Origin: Kiritimatiellia bacterium
GTDB lineage: Bacteria; Verrucomicrobiota; Kiritimatiellia; RFP12; UBA1067
Direction of reading: 5' to 3'
Assembly: GCA_017411125.1 (NCBI GenBank)
Contig: JAFPNP010000172.1
Location: forward strand, 1-16,326
Length of the DNA: 16,326 nucleotides
Shown: one piece after another, positions 5,782 through 13,584 of the stretch
Layout: each line of letters opens with the position of its first letter
Position numbering within the stretch: the first letter of the stretch is position 1
Notes under the pieces: model-generated
Seen by the model: the letters and a program-made list of their open reading frames with translations, nothing else
What the model was told of the DNA's origin: nothing
Database searches by the model: none
Made by a program: the position numbers and the translations under genes

Positions 5782-8120
5782 GGATAAAGATGAAACAGGA
5801 AACTGTATTGGCTTTCGCGCTCGCGTTCGCAGCGGCGATGCAGGCGGCGGAGTTCACCGATCCCGCGCACTTCAATCCGACGTGGGAGAGCGCGAAGCCC
5901 GGCTCGTCGTACAGCACCGACCTGCCCACGGCGGCGCTTCTCGGCAACGGATCGCTCGGCGCGGTCAACGGCGGCGACGGCAACCACAAGAAGTTCGTGC
6001 TGACGCGCGGCGACCTGTGGAGCTGCGGCGACTTCACTTGCGGCGGGGCGGACAGGAACATACGCCCCATCTCCTTCGCCGACTTCAAAATCGGACCGGG
6101 AATGCACACCGTCACGTCAAAGGACACGCTTGATCTGCCGACAGCTACGCTCCGCACCGAAGGCGGCTTCGGCAAAGGCAATGTGAAATTCGACAGTTTC
6201 GTCGCCTCCGGCGAGGACGTGTTCGTCGTGACCGGCGTGTCGGACGCAGACGACGAATGGGCGGTACATCTCGTTGCGCACAACGAAAGGAAGTCCTTCC
6301 CGCTTGAGGCGGGCGTCTCGTCCGACGGCTTCTGGGTGCGGCGCTCGACGCTGAACCTGCTTTCGAAGGGCGACGGGCGAGGATGGACTACGAACGCGAC
6401 CGCGGCGCTGAGCGTGCTTGGCGCGGAACTCGTTGGGGCGAAATGCCCAGCCAAGTGGCATACCACAGCCACTGCTAAACTGAAAGCAGGCAAACCGTTC
6501 GCGTTCATCGTGTGCAGTAATCCAGCGCGCCGTTTCACATGGGAGGAAGTCGGTGAAATCAAGGCCGCACACGAGGCGTGGTGGAAAGAATGGTGGGGCA
6601 GAAGCCGCATCGCCATCGGCGACGAGGAACTGGAGCGCTACTATTTCGGGCAGGTCTACCTGCTCGGCTCGGGCGTGCGCAAGGGGAAGGTCCCGCCCGG
6701 ACTCTACGGAATCTGGGTCACGACCGACAACCCGAAATGGTTCAACGACTTCCACCTGAACTACAACTACGTCGCCACATACTACGGCTGCTTCGCTGCG
6801 AACCGCTGTGAGGTGGCGGAAAACATGCCCGACCCCATGGTCGCCTACCTGCCGACGGCGATGCGCAACGCAAAGGAGCGTTTGCAGCTGCTCGATCGGT
6901 GGGCCTCCCGCAGGCAGTTCTACAGGAACTCCCGCGAATACCTTGACCGGCGCAAGGATCTGGCCGGCGGCATTGACGACGCAGCACTATACCCCGTGGC
7001 GCTCGGTGTGGCGCACGGCCAGCGGGGAGTTTCCACCTACGGCGACGACGCTTACCTCGGCCAGGTCTCCGACGGCGCGTTCCAGTGTGCGGTGATGTGT
7101 ACGCATTGGGAATACACCCTCGACCGCAACTACTTAAAGAAGGTGTGGCCCGTCCTCGACAAGACCGCCAACTTCTTCCTCAAATGGTGCGAGAGGGAGC
7201 CGACTGCGGACGGCGGCTACCGCTACAACGTGTGGGGGTCGCACTGGGAAGGGAGCGGTCTCCAGAAAAACAGCGCCTCCGCGCTTGGGTTCGTGAAGCA
7301 TCTTTTCCGCACGCTCGTGGACGCCGCCCCTGCGCTTCGCGAGATCGGCGTCACGGTCCCCGACACGAAACTCGCCGCGTGGCGCGACCTTCGCGACCAT
7401 CTTTCTCCGCAGCCCGTGAACGAAATGCCCGTGGGCGGCAGGAAGGTCAGGATGTTCACCAGCACCGAGACGGACGTGAAATGGCCTACCATCCCGGGAG
7501 GCGGCACCATATTTCTGGAGAACGTCATTCCCGGCGAGGAGTATTCATTCGACACGACGCCGGAGTTCCGCAAACTCGCCGTGGACGGCATCGACGCAAT
7601 CATCGCCACCTGCGGGAACATCGTCTACAACAACTGCAACCAGACGCCGAAGCTCTACGCCGTCTCCGCCCGCGTCGGCTACCCGATTGCGACCATGATT
7701 GAAAAGTTCAAGGCGTTTCAGCTGCGGCCGATGATGCAGAAGAACTTCCACATCCACGACGGCGTCCACGGCGTGGAGAAGATCGGCGCGATGGAGTTCA
7801 TACAGTCCATGCTCATCCAGTGCGACAACGGGTTTGTAAAGGTGTTCCCCAACTGGACGGGGGCGGACGCGAAGTTCGAGAACCTGCGGGCGAAGGGGTG
7901 CTTCCTGCTGTCCTCCGAGATGAAGGGCGGGAAGGTCGTGCGCGTGGAGGTGAAGTCCGAGAAGGGTGGCCGTTTGCGCCTGGTCGATCCTTTGATAGGG
8001 CGCGTTGTCCCCAACGCGCCGCTTCCGTCCGGCTGGACGCAGGGGCGAACGCGCAACAGCGGCGAAGCTACGCTTGAGCGCGATTTCAAGCCCGGTGAAG
8101 CCGCTGCCATTACGTTTTAG
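5778..8120 (+). CDS. Secreted GH95-like glycoside hydrolase (alpha-L-fucosidase superfamily)
   Basis: A 780-residue protein with a signal peptide (MRIKMKQETVLAFALAFAAA, probable cleavage near MQAA-EF), so it acts in the periplasm or outside. An N-terminal beta-domain carries LLGNGSLGAV and KKFVLTRGDLW, matching the GH95 'PLGNGRLGAM...LNEDTLW' pattern. The (alpha/alpha)6 barrel follows: GLYGIWVTTDNP, FHLNYNYVATYYG, NVWGSHWEGSG, and HIHDGVHGVEKIGAMEFIQSM. By eye these supply the GH95 catalytic set: N328 and N330 (paired Asn), E491 (general acid) and D661 (base activator). GH95 enzymes are inverting alpha-L-fucosidases or galactosidases; the substrate cannot be read here. Start ATG 5778 has AAAGGA (5770-5775) upstream; ATG 5790 is possible. 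A frame upstream of 5778 in phase has no promoter-consistent start. Confidence 0.75.
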   Translation: MRIKMKQETVLAFALAFAAAMQAAEFTDPAHFNPTWESAKPGSSYSTDLPTAALLGNGSLGAVNGGDGNHKKFVLTRGDLWSCGDFTCGGADRNIRPISFADFKIGPGMHTVTSKDTLDLPTATLRTEGGFGKGNVKFDSFVASGEDVFVVTGVSDADDEWAVHLVAHNERKSFPLEAGVSSDGFWVRRSTLNLLSKGDGRGWTTNATAALSVLGAELVGAKCPAKWHTTATAKLKAGKPFAFIVCSNPARRFTWEEVGEIKAAHEAWWKEWWGRSRIAIGDEELERYYFGQVYLLGSGVRKGKVPPGLYGIWVTTDNPKWFNDFHLNYNYVATYYGCFAANRCEVAENMPDPMVAYLPTAMRNAKERLQLLDRWASRRQFYRNSREYLDRRKDLAGGIDDAALYPVALGVAHGQRGVSTYGDDAYLGQVSDGAFQCAVMCTHWEYTLDRNYLKKVWPVLDKTANFFLKWCEREPTADGGYRYNVWGSHWEGSGLQKNSASALGFVKHLFRTLVDAAPALREIGVTVPDTKLAAWRDLRDHLSPQPVNEMPVGGRKVRMFTSTETDVKWPTIPGGGTIFLENVIPGEEYSFDTTPEFRKLAVDGIDAIIATCGNIVYNNCNQTPKLYAVSARVGYPIATMIEKFKAFQLRPMMQKNFHIHDGVHGVEKIGAMEFIQSMLIQCDNGFVKVFPNWTGADAKFENLRAKGCFLLSSEMKGGKVVRVEVKSEKGGRLRLVDPLIGRVVPNAPLPSGWTQGRTRNSGEATLERDFKPGEAAAITF

Positions 8121-8137
8121 ACACTCAAATTTGTCCA

Positions 8138-8166
8138 TTGAACGGCAAATCGGTTTTTGGTATACT
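8138..8166 (+). promoter_or_regulatory. Promoter of the purF-like/lysA/kdsB operon
   Basis: TTGAAC (8138-8143), a 17-base spacer and TATACT (8161-8166) with extended TGG. The start codon at 8196 has AGGAG at 8186-8190, so this unit has an ordinary leader of about 20-25 bases. Confidence 0.7.
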
Positions 8167-8195
8167 TTTCCGCCAACGGAGACACAGGAGACTTT

Positions 8196-9671
8196 ATGGG
8201 CGGATTTTGCGGCGTCATAACGAAGGAAGACTGCGTAGCGGACCTTTTCTTCGGAACAGACTATCATTCCCACCTCGGCACGCAGCGCGGCGGGATGGCT
8301 GTTTTGGGCGAGAAGGGCTTTTTGCGGGCGATTCACAACATACAGAACGCGCCGTTCAGATCGAAGTTCGAGAACGACTTCGCCAAGTTCCGCGGAAGGG
8401 CGGGGCTTGGCGTCATATCGGACACCGATCCCCAGCCTCTCATCGTAGCCAGCCGCCTCGGCACTTACGCTCTTGTCACCGTCGGCATTTTGACTAACAT
8501 AGAAGCGCTCATGTCGGAAATGTTCGACCAGCGCCACATGCAGTTCCAGTTCTCCACGACTTCCGGCGTAGTCAGCCCGACCGCCGTCGTGGCCGCTTTG
8601 ATAGATTCCCAGGATTCGTTCGTCGAGGGCGTGAAATACGCTCAGTCGCGCATAGAGGGATCGTGTTCGCTGATGATTCTCACCGAGGGCGGGCGCCTTT
8701 ACGCCGCTCGCGACCGCTACGGGCGCACGCCGGTAATAATCGGCAGGAAAGACGGTGCGGTGCTCGCCACGCAGGAGTCGTGCGTGTTTCCGAACCTCGG
8801 CTACGAGCATCTGCGCGACCTCGGACCCGGAGAAATGGTGGAGATGACGCCGGACGGAATCGAGACGCTCGTGCCGCCAGGCGAGGACATGGCGATATGC
8901 TCGTTCCTGTGGGTCTACTACGGCTATCCCGCATCCTCTTACGAGGGGCGCAACGTCGAGATGGCCCGCTACCGCTGCGGCGGATATCTTGCAAGGCGCA
9001 ACCCGGTCGAGGCGGACAGCGTGGGCGGCGTGCCGGATTCCGGCGTCGCGCACGCGCTCGGCTACTCGCAGGAGAGCAACACGCGCTATGCAAGGCCGTT
9101 TGTGAAATACACGCCTACGTGGCCGCGTTCGTTCATGCCGCCTGACCAGCGCCAGCGCGACCTCATCGCGCACATGAAACTCATACCAGTGCCAGGTCTC
9201 ATCAAGGACAAGCGTCTTGTGTTCTGCGACGATTCCATTGTCCGCGGCACTCAGTTGCGGCAGCAGGCTAAACGGCTTTGGGGCGACGGCGCAAAGGAAA
9301 TCCACATGCGCATCGCGTGTCCGCCTCTGCTTTATGGATGCAAGTTCATCAACTTCTCGCGATCCAAGTCAGTCTACGATCTGGCCACCCGCCGTTACAT
9401 ACGCGACGTAGAAGAGGATGCGCCGGAAGCCGTGGAAAAATACAAAGACCCTGACGGCGAACCATACAAAAAGATGGTGGAGAAACTTCGTTCCGACCTT
9501 GGCTTGACGTCGCTCGCGTTCCAGCGGCTCGACGACCTCGTGGCGGCGATCGGGCTTCCCAAGGAGAAACTTTGCACGTACTGCTGGACGGGACGGGACG
9601 TGTCGGAGAAGGGGGGCTGTCCATGCGGAGGGAAATGCCCGCATGCCGCAGCGAAGGGGATAAAACAATGA
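8196..9671 (+). CDS. purF: Amidophosphoribosyltransferase-like protein (divergent PurF)
   Basis: A 491-residue protein. The first step of purine synthesis by this family makes 5-phosphoribosylamine from PRPP and glutamine. Seen: C5 in MGGFCGV, a potential N-terminal nucleophile after removal of a 4-residue propeptide; VPDSG (280-284); and the PRPP loop LVFCDDSIVRGT (341-352). Cysteines C235, C375/C382, C460 and C463 (CTYCWTG) match the positions of Fe-S ligands in Bacillus-type PurF. An additional CPC...C (475-481) lies at the C-terminus. The glutaminase domain is unusual: the expected RYST is GVISD, and NGN before the oxyanion hole is TVG. A related divergent family beginning MGGF-[FC]-GV occurs in gut anaerobes and is routinely annotated PurF; true glutamine use is open. 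Start ATG 8196 fits the AGGAG. It overlaps lysA by ATGA. Confidence 0.8.
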   Translation: MGGFCGVITKEDCVADLFFGTDYHSHLGTQRGGMAVLGEKGFLRAIHNIQNAPFRSKFENDFAKFRGRAGLGVISDTDPQPLIVASRLGTYALVTVGILTNIEALMSEMFDQRHMQFQFSTTSGVVSPTAVVAALIDSQDSFVEGVKYAQSRIEGSCSLMILTEGGRLYAARDRYGRTPVIIGRKDGAVLATQESCVFPNLGYEHLRDLGPGEMVEMTPDGIETLVPPGEDMAICSFLWVYYGYPASSYEGRNVEMARYRCGGYLARRNPVEADSVGGVPDSGVAHALGYSQESNTRYARPFVKYTPTWPRSFMPPDQRQRDLIAHMKLIPVPGLIKDKRLVFCDDSIVRGTQLRQQAKRLWGDGAKEIHMRIACPPLLYGCKFINFSRSKSVYDLATRRYIRDVEEDAPEAVEKYKDPDGEPYKKMVEKLRSDLGLTSLAFQRLDDLVAAIGLPKEKLCTYCWTGRDVSEKGGCPCGGKCPHAAAKGIKQ

Positions 9672-10924
9672 AGACGCTGCCATTCACTCTTGACCAACTC
9701 GAGGCCATAGCCGCGCGCTGGCCTACGCCGTTCCACATATACGACGAAGCGGCGATTGTCGCCAACGCCCGCCGGCTCAAGGCGGCGTTTGCCTGGAACA
9801 AGGGCTTCCATGAATTCTTCGCCGTCAAGGCTGCCCCGAACCCGCATCTCATGGAATTGCTCCGCAGAGAAGGCTTTGGAAGCGATTGTTCTTCGATGGC
9901 AGAACTGGTTCTCGCGGAGGCGGTGGGAAACAAAGGCGAAGACGTGATGTTTACGTCAAACGACACGCCTGCGGCGGAGTTCCGCAAGGCTGCGGAACTT
10001 GGCGCGATCATAAACCTTGACGACATAACCCACCTCGATTTCCTTGAGCGTTCGCTGGGCGGGCGTCTTCCGGAACTCCTCTGCTGCCGTTGGAATCCCG
10101 GTCCGTTGAAGGGCGGCAACGCTATAATCGGCAAGCCGGAGGAAGCGAAGTACGGGTTTACGAAACCACAGCTCATCGACGCCTATCGGCGCATGAAGGA
10201 GAAGGGTGTAAAGCGGTTCGGACTGCACACAATGGTGGCCTCGAACGAACTCGATCCGCAGTACATCATCGACACGGCGACGCTCCTTTTCGATCTCGTC
10301 GTAGAGATTTCCCGCGAAGTCGGCGTTACGTTCGAATTCGTGAACATAGGCGGCGGTATTGGAATCCCGTACCGTCCGGAGCAGTTGCCAATGGATATCG
10401 AACGCGTCGGAAAGGGGATTGAAGGCGCTTTTAAGACGCATTTGATTGAGAAGGGACATCCAGCTGTCCGGCTCTACATGGAGTGCGGACGCTGCATAAC
10501 CGGCCCTTACGGATATCTCGTATCCCGCGTTCTTCATATAAAGGACACCTACCGCAAATACGCGGGTCTTGACGCCTGCATGGCCAACTTGATGCGCCCG
10601 GCGCTCTACGGCGCTTATCACCACATAACCGTGCCGGGTGCGACCTCGGACGCGCCTCGTGTAGTGTACGACGTCACGGGTTCGCTGTGCGAGAACAACG
10701 ACAAGTTCGCCATACAGCGTGAGTTGCCTGAACTCCACCCCGGAGATCTGGTTGTGATCCATGACGCTGGAGCGCACGGCCATGCAATGGGCTTTCAGTA
10801 CAATGGCAAGTTGCGCAGCGCCGAACTCTTGCTCAAGCCGGACGGTTCCGTCGTGCAGATTCGCAGGGCAGAAACCCTTGCCGACTATTTCGCTACACTC
10901 GATTACAACGGACTTACCAAATGA
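9668..10924 (+). CDS. lysA: Diaminopimelate decarboxylase-like PLP enzyme
   Basis: A 418-residue fold-III PLP decarboxylase. It converts meso-diaminopimelate to lysine as the last step of lysine synthesis. Seen: PLP lysine K54 in FFAVKAAPNPH, SDCSSMAEL, FVNIGGGIGIPY with the phosphate-binding GGG 228-230, MECGR (E272; usual EPGR), and GSLCENNDKF (C341-E342; usual CESGD) from the partner active site. HTMVAS replaces the usual HFHIGS, and GAHGHAMGFQYN the usual GAYgxSNY, so it belongs to a variant branch of the family rather than the Escherichia type. Other carboxy-substrate decarboxylases of fold III (for example arginine or carboxynorspermidine) are less likely. The start ATG 9668 overlaps the purF-like stop; AAGGGG lies at 9654-9659. 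Confidence 0.8.
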   Translation: MKTLPFTLDQLEAIAARWPTPFHIYDEAAIVANARRLKAAFAWNKGFHEFFAVKAAPNPHLMELLRREGFGSDCSSMAELVLAEAVGNKGEDVMFTSNDTPAAEFRKAAELGAIINLDDITHLDFLERSLGGRLPELLCCRWNPGPLKGGNAIIGKPEEAKYGFTKPQLIDAYRRMKEKGVKRFGLHTMVASNELDPQYIIDTATLLFDLVVEISREVGVTFEFVNIGGGIGIPYRPEQLPMDIERVGKGIEGAFKTHLIEKGHPAVRLYMECGRCITGPYGYLVSRVLHIKDTYRKYAGLDACMANLMRPALYGAYHHITVPGATSDAPRVVYDVTGSLCENNDKFAIQRELPELHPGDLVVIHDAGAHGHAMGFQYNGKLRSAELLLKPDGSVVQIRRAETLADYFATLDYNGLTK

Positions 10925-11667
10925 AAATCTTCGGCATAATTCCATCGCGCTACGGTTCAAGCCGCTTCCCCGGCAAACCACTGCATCGAATCTGCGACAA
11001 ACCACTTGTCGCATGGGTCGTGGATGCCGTAAATAAGGCGCAGATGCTCGATGAAGTGATCGTCGCGACCGATGACGAACGCATCGCCTCGGCTGTTGCA
11101 GATTGCGGCGGAAGGGCTGTGATGACCCCGAGCGAGTTGCCCAGCGGCACGGACCGTATCGCCTGCGCAGCGGGCGACTTCGCCGATGACGACATCCTCG
11201 TCAACATACAAGGCGACGAGCCGCTTATTGCCCCGTCGCTCATCGACGCACTCGTGAGTCGATTGAAGGATGACGCAAAGTGGGACATGGCGACCGCCGT
11301 TACGCCAATCAAATCGTTGGACGATCTCGCGGCGAAGACAGTGGTCAAAGTCGTTCTGGATCGCGAAGACGGGGCGCTGTATTTCTCGCGTTCTCCGATT
11401 CCCTGCGATCGCGATCACGCTCCCGATGTCTCCATTGGGCTTTGGGTTCGCCATTTGGGAATATATGCCTATCGCGGCGCCTTTCTTCGCAGGTATATCG
11501 CCGAACCGCAGTGCGAATTGGAAAAGACCGAGAAACTCGAACAGCTGCGGGCGCTCTGGATGGGCGCGAAGATTGCCGTCGTCCGCACTGACGACGAAGG
11601 CATCGGCGTCGACACGCCAGAAGACGCCGCACGGGTTGAAGCCATTCTCCGCAGGCGAAGCAAATGA
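10921..11667 (+). CDS. kdsB: 3-deoxy-manno-octulosonate cytidylyltransferase (CMP-Kdo synthetase)
   Basis: A 248-residue protein of the expected length that activates Kdo with CTP to CMP-Kdo for lipopolysaccharide core assembly in the cytoplasm. Signature motifs: FGIIPSRYGSSRFPGKPL at the N-terminus (CTP binding), VATDDERI, NIQGDEPLI, YFSRSPIP, HLGIYAYR, EKTEKLEQLRALWMG and GVDTPED near the end. The start overlaps the lysA stop as ATGA, so the three genes are likely translationally coupled. It implies an outer membrane with Kdo. The gene looks intact and functional; no terminator follows within the next 50 bases. The grouping with lysA and a PurF-like gene is not the usual kdsB context. Confidence 0.92.
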   Translation: MKIFGIIPSRYGSSRFPGKPLHRICDKPLVAWVVDAVNKAQMLDEVIVATDDERIASAVADCGGRAVMTPSELPSGTDRIACAAGDFADDDILVNIQGDEPLIAPSLIDALVSRLKDDAKWDMATAVTPIKSLDDLAAKTVVKVVLDREDGALYFSRSPIPCDRDHAPDVSIGLWVRHLGIYAYRGAFLRRYIAEPQCELEKTEKLEQLRALWMGAKIAVVRTDDEGIGVDTPEDAARVEAILRRRSK

Positions 11668-11719
11668 AGGAATGTCACTAGTTTACATAACGCGCATTGT
11701 ACGCTTGGTTGAATTTTGA

Positions 11720-11748
11720 TTGCAATACGGGAAGATTGATGGTACAAT
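11720..11748 (+). promoter_or_regulatory. Promoter of the membrane-protein/NYN-RNase operon
   Basis: TTGCAA (11720-11725), a 17-base spacer and TACAAT (11743-11748) with extended TGG. The ATG at 11764 is fifteen bases after the -10, leaving a leader of only about nine bases without a Shine-Dalgarno. Confidence 0.65.
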
Positions 11749-11763
11749 CCGTGTGTTTCGAGT

Positions 11764-12798
11764 ATGAAAGACAGCGACCAACAGATGAATATGTCCGACG
11801 GGACGACGCAAAATACAAACGCTATGAGCGTTTTCAATCCCGTTGGAATATCCGGGGATTTTCCAGTCCTCAAGGCATTTCAAGAATATCTTGACGCGGA
11901 ACAGGCAAAAGCACGCAAGCGCATGCTTGGTCTGAGCATTTTCTTTATCGTGCTTCTCGTCGTGGTAGTCGTTACGTTCACGCTCGTTATGACGGCGATC
12001 ATCAATCGAAACCAATCTCTGTCTGACCGATTGCTAGATTTGGCTTTGCGCGACAAGACCACGACCCAGCCAGTCGTCAACGTACAATCGTCTCCCCCGC
12101 AACCTATTGTACACGCGCAGCCGCAGCCAGAGGCTCTGAACCCCGTGTTGCAGAAATTTGACAAGCTCGCCGAGGCGTTGGTGCAATCGCAACAACAGAC
12201 GAAGCCGTCGTCAGATATGGTAGCGGAACTGGCCCGTCTCAAGGACGAGTTGAGCCGCGAAAAAGAAGCCCGCAAAGCAGATGCCGCCAAGGCGGCAGCA
12301 CGGGCAAAAGAAGAAAAGCGCAAGGCCGAGGTAGAGGCTCATCGCCGTCGCCTCTACCCGGAATATTACGCCCGTCAGGACGCACAGTTGGCAGTACAGG
12401 AACGCAAAGCCCCCACCTTGTCTGCTCCGCTTGTGCAGAAGACGTCTGCAAAGCCTAAAGTCATTACGCCCATAAATTATTTCAACGAGCACGAAACCGA
12501 CGAGGAACTGGTACAGTTGCTTGCAGATGCAAAGCGCAAGTCGCAGTCCGCCGTTGCCCCCTCGGCTTCCCCTTCCGCTCAGCCACCTGCCGGACAGATT
12601 AAACCTGATGTCAAGGTTTCTGCCGTGCAGAAGCCCGAAGCAAACGCAGCTGGGAAAACTCCTGTACAAAAAACGGCGGTAGCGCAAAAGCCGACAGCAA
12701 AGCCCCAGCCTGCGCAAAAGGCAGAAACACTTTCAATAAAAACCGGTACAAACGACGCCAATTCGATTACATGGTTCATCGAGCCGGCGAAACGCTGA
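11764..12798 (+). CDS. Single-pass membrane protein with coiled coil and low-complexity tail; unknown function
   Basis: A 344-residue protein I do not recognise. A polar N-terminus of about 55 residues precedes a strong transmembrane helix at 56-80 (LGLSIFFIVLLVVVVVTFTL). Residues about 125-200 form a likely coiled coil rich in Lys, Glu, Ala and Arg (ELARLKDELSREKEARK...). The last 120 residues are rich in Pro, Ala, Gln, Lys and Val without folded-domain motifs, ending in TNDANSITWFIEPAKR. The positive RKR before the helix suggests the N-terminus is cytoplasmic and the coiled coil extracytoplasmic. The start follows the promoter closely and has no ribosome binding site; later in-frame ATGs at 11785, 11791 and 11824 are alternatives. 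Forty-two bases downstream is an NYN nuclease gene, with no terminator between, so an operon is likely. Confidence 0.7.
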   Translation: MKDSDQQMNMSDGTTQNTNAMSVFNPVGISGDFPVLKAFQEYLDAEQAKARKRMLGLSIFFIVLLVVVVVTFTLVMTAIINRNQSLSDRLLDLALRDKTTTQPVVNVQSSPPQPIVHAQPQPEALNPVLQKFDKLAEALVQSQQQTKPSSDMVAELARLKDELSREKEARKADAAKAAARAKEEKRKAEVEAHRRRLYPEYYARQDAQLAVQERKAPTLSAPLVQKTSAKPKVITPINYFNEHETDEELVQLLADAKRKSQSAVAPSASPSAQPPAGQIKPDVKVSAVQKPEANAAGKTPVQKTAVAQKPTAKPQPAQKAETLSIKTGTNDANSITWFIEPAKR

Positions 12799-12840
12799 AA
12801 CAGACAAACAGAACCAGAAAAACAACTAAAGGGGTATGAT

Positions 12841-13584
12841 ATGTCACTCAAAGCAATGGCATTCATAGACGGAGCATGGCTCTACAAAAGCAGAAATGCA
12901 TTATTCGAGAAACTAGGACTGGAAAGCGGCTGCGAAATAGATTACGCAAAGCTGCCCTCCCTGATTTGCGAACAGGTCGCAAAAGCCGCCGGCGAAGATG
13001 TTGGCCTCGTGCGAACCCACTATTTCGGCGCGGTGCCGGCTGCGCGTCCGGGGCATGCGCCATCGAAGCAAGGATCGTTCTATGATTTTCTCGAACGGTC
13101 GTGCGGATACGAAACCGACATAGCCGAAATGCCTGTCGGCTGCGACTCGCATGCGGAAGAATCGTGGATACGAATGGCGCTTGGCGCGTCGATGCTCTTC
13201 AGCGCGGTGTTGCCTGCTGCCTACGACGTGGCAATCCTTTTCGGCGACAGCATCTGCTACGGCCCTATGCTGACCAAAGCCCGGATGCTTGGCAAACGTA
13301 TCCAAATCGTCTCGGCACATACTTCCGACGGAACATCCCCCCTTCTCGGCTCACCTCAGGTCGGAAAGCAAAGATTTTTCGACTTTCAGCCGTTGTTCAT
13401 CGATGATTATGCCGACCAGATACGCCTTGTCCGCGAACTTGTGATGCGGATCTGCAAGAAGTGTGGATCCGGCGAACAGACGACTTGGGCGGGGCCGGAT
13501 TTCTTCTGCTCGAAATGCCGCGGCAAACACCGCGGCGCCGATGACACGGTAATTCGGATTTCTACAGCGACACCTCGCCAATAA
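12841..13584 (+). CDS. NYN-domain predicted ribonuclease with C-terminal zinc ribbon
   Basis: A 247-residue protein. The NYN (PIN-like) fold is visible: MAFIDGAWLYKS with D10 in the first strand, then YDVAILFGDSICYGPML with D129 and D136, and TKARMLGKRIQIVSA, the last strand pattern of NYN/LabA proteins. The third acidic position usual in KGVDVKLA is only loosely present (HAEESWIRMA). After residue 200, CKKCG and FFCSKC (C205, C208, C223, C226) form a zinc ribbon. Such proteins are predicted Mg-dependent RNases that bind RNA. RBS AAAGGGG at 12828-12834 is well placed. It lies downstream of the membrane coiled-coil gene. The last 23 bases overlap the convergent VIT-domain gene. The RNA target is unknown. 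Confidence 0.8.
   Translation: MSLKAMAFIDGAWLYKSRNALFEKLGLESGCEIDYAKLPSLICEQVAKAAGEDVGLVRTHYFGAVPAARPGHAPSKQGSFYDFLERSCGYETDIAEMPVGCDSHAEESWIRMALGASMLFSAVLPAAYDVAILFGDSICYGPMLTKARMLGKRIQIVSAHTSDGTSPLLGSPQVGKQRFFDFQPLFIDDYADQIRLVRELVMRICKKCGSGEQTTWAGPDFFCSKCRGKHRGADDTVIRISTATPRQ
13517..13536 (-). terminator. Hairpin possibly terminating the VIT-domain gene, inside the NYN gene
   Basis: A perfect 7-bp GC stem GCCGCGG/CCGCGGC with a 6-base loop lies 25 bases past the minus-strand stop and within the zinc-ribbon codons of the convergent gene. On the minus strand it is followed by ATTTC, a weak T-tract. Confidence 0.3.

Noticed and set aside
7545..9305. Long minus-strand open frame of 586 codons
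   Set aside because: It runs antisense across the GH95-like end, an intergenic promoter and most of the PurF-like gene; it has no ribosome binding site and no recognisable domain, and its Arg/His/Val-rich composition is that of a GC-rich antisense shadow.
9956..11014. Minus-strand frame of 352 codons opposite lysA
   Set aside because: Crosses the lysA/kdsB overlap antisense and shows no domain or start signal.
11668..11719. Terminator after kdsB
   Set aside because: No stem followed by a T-run could be found.
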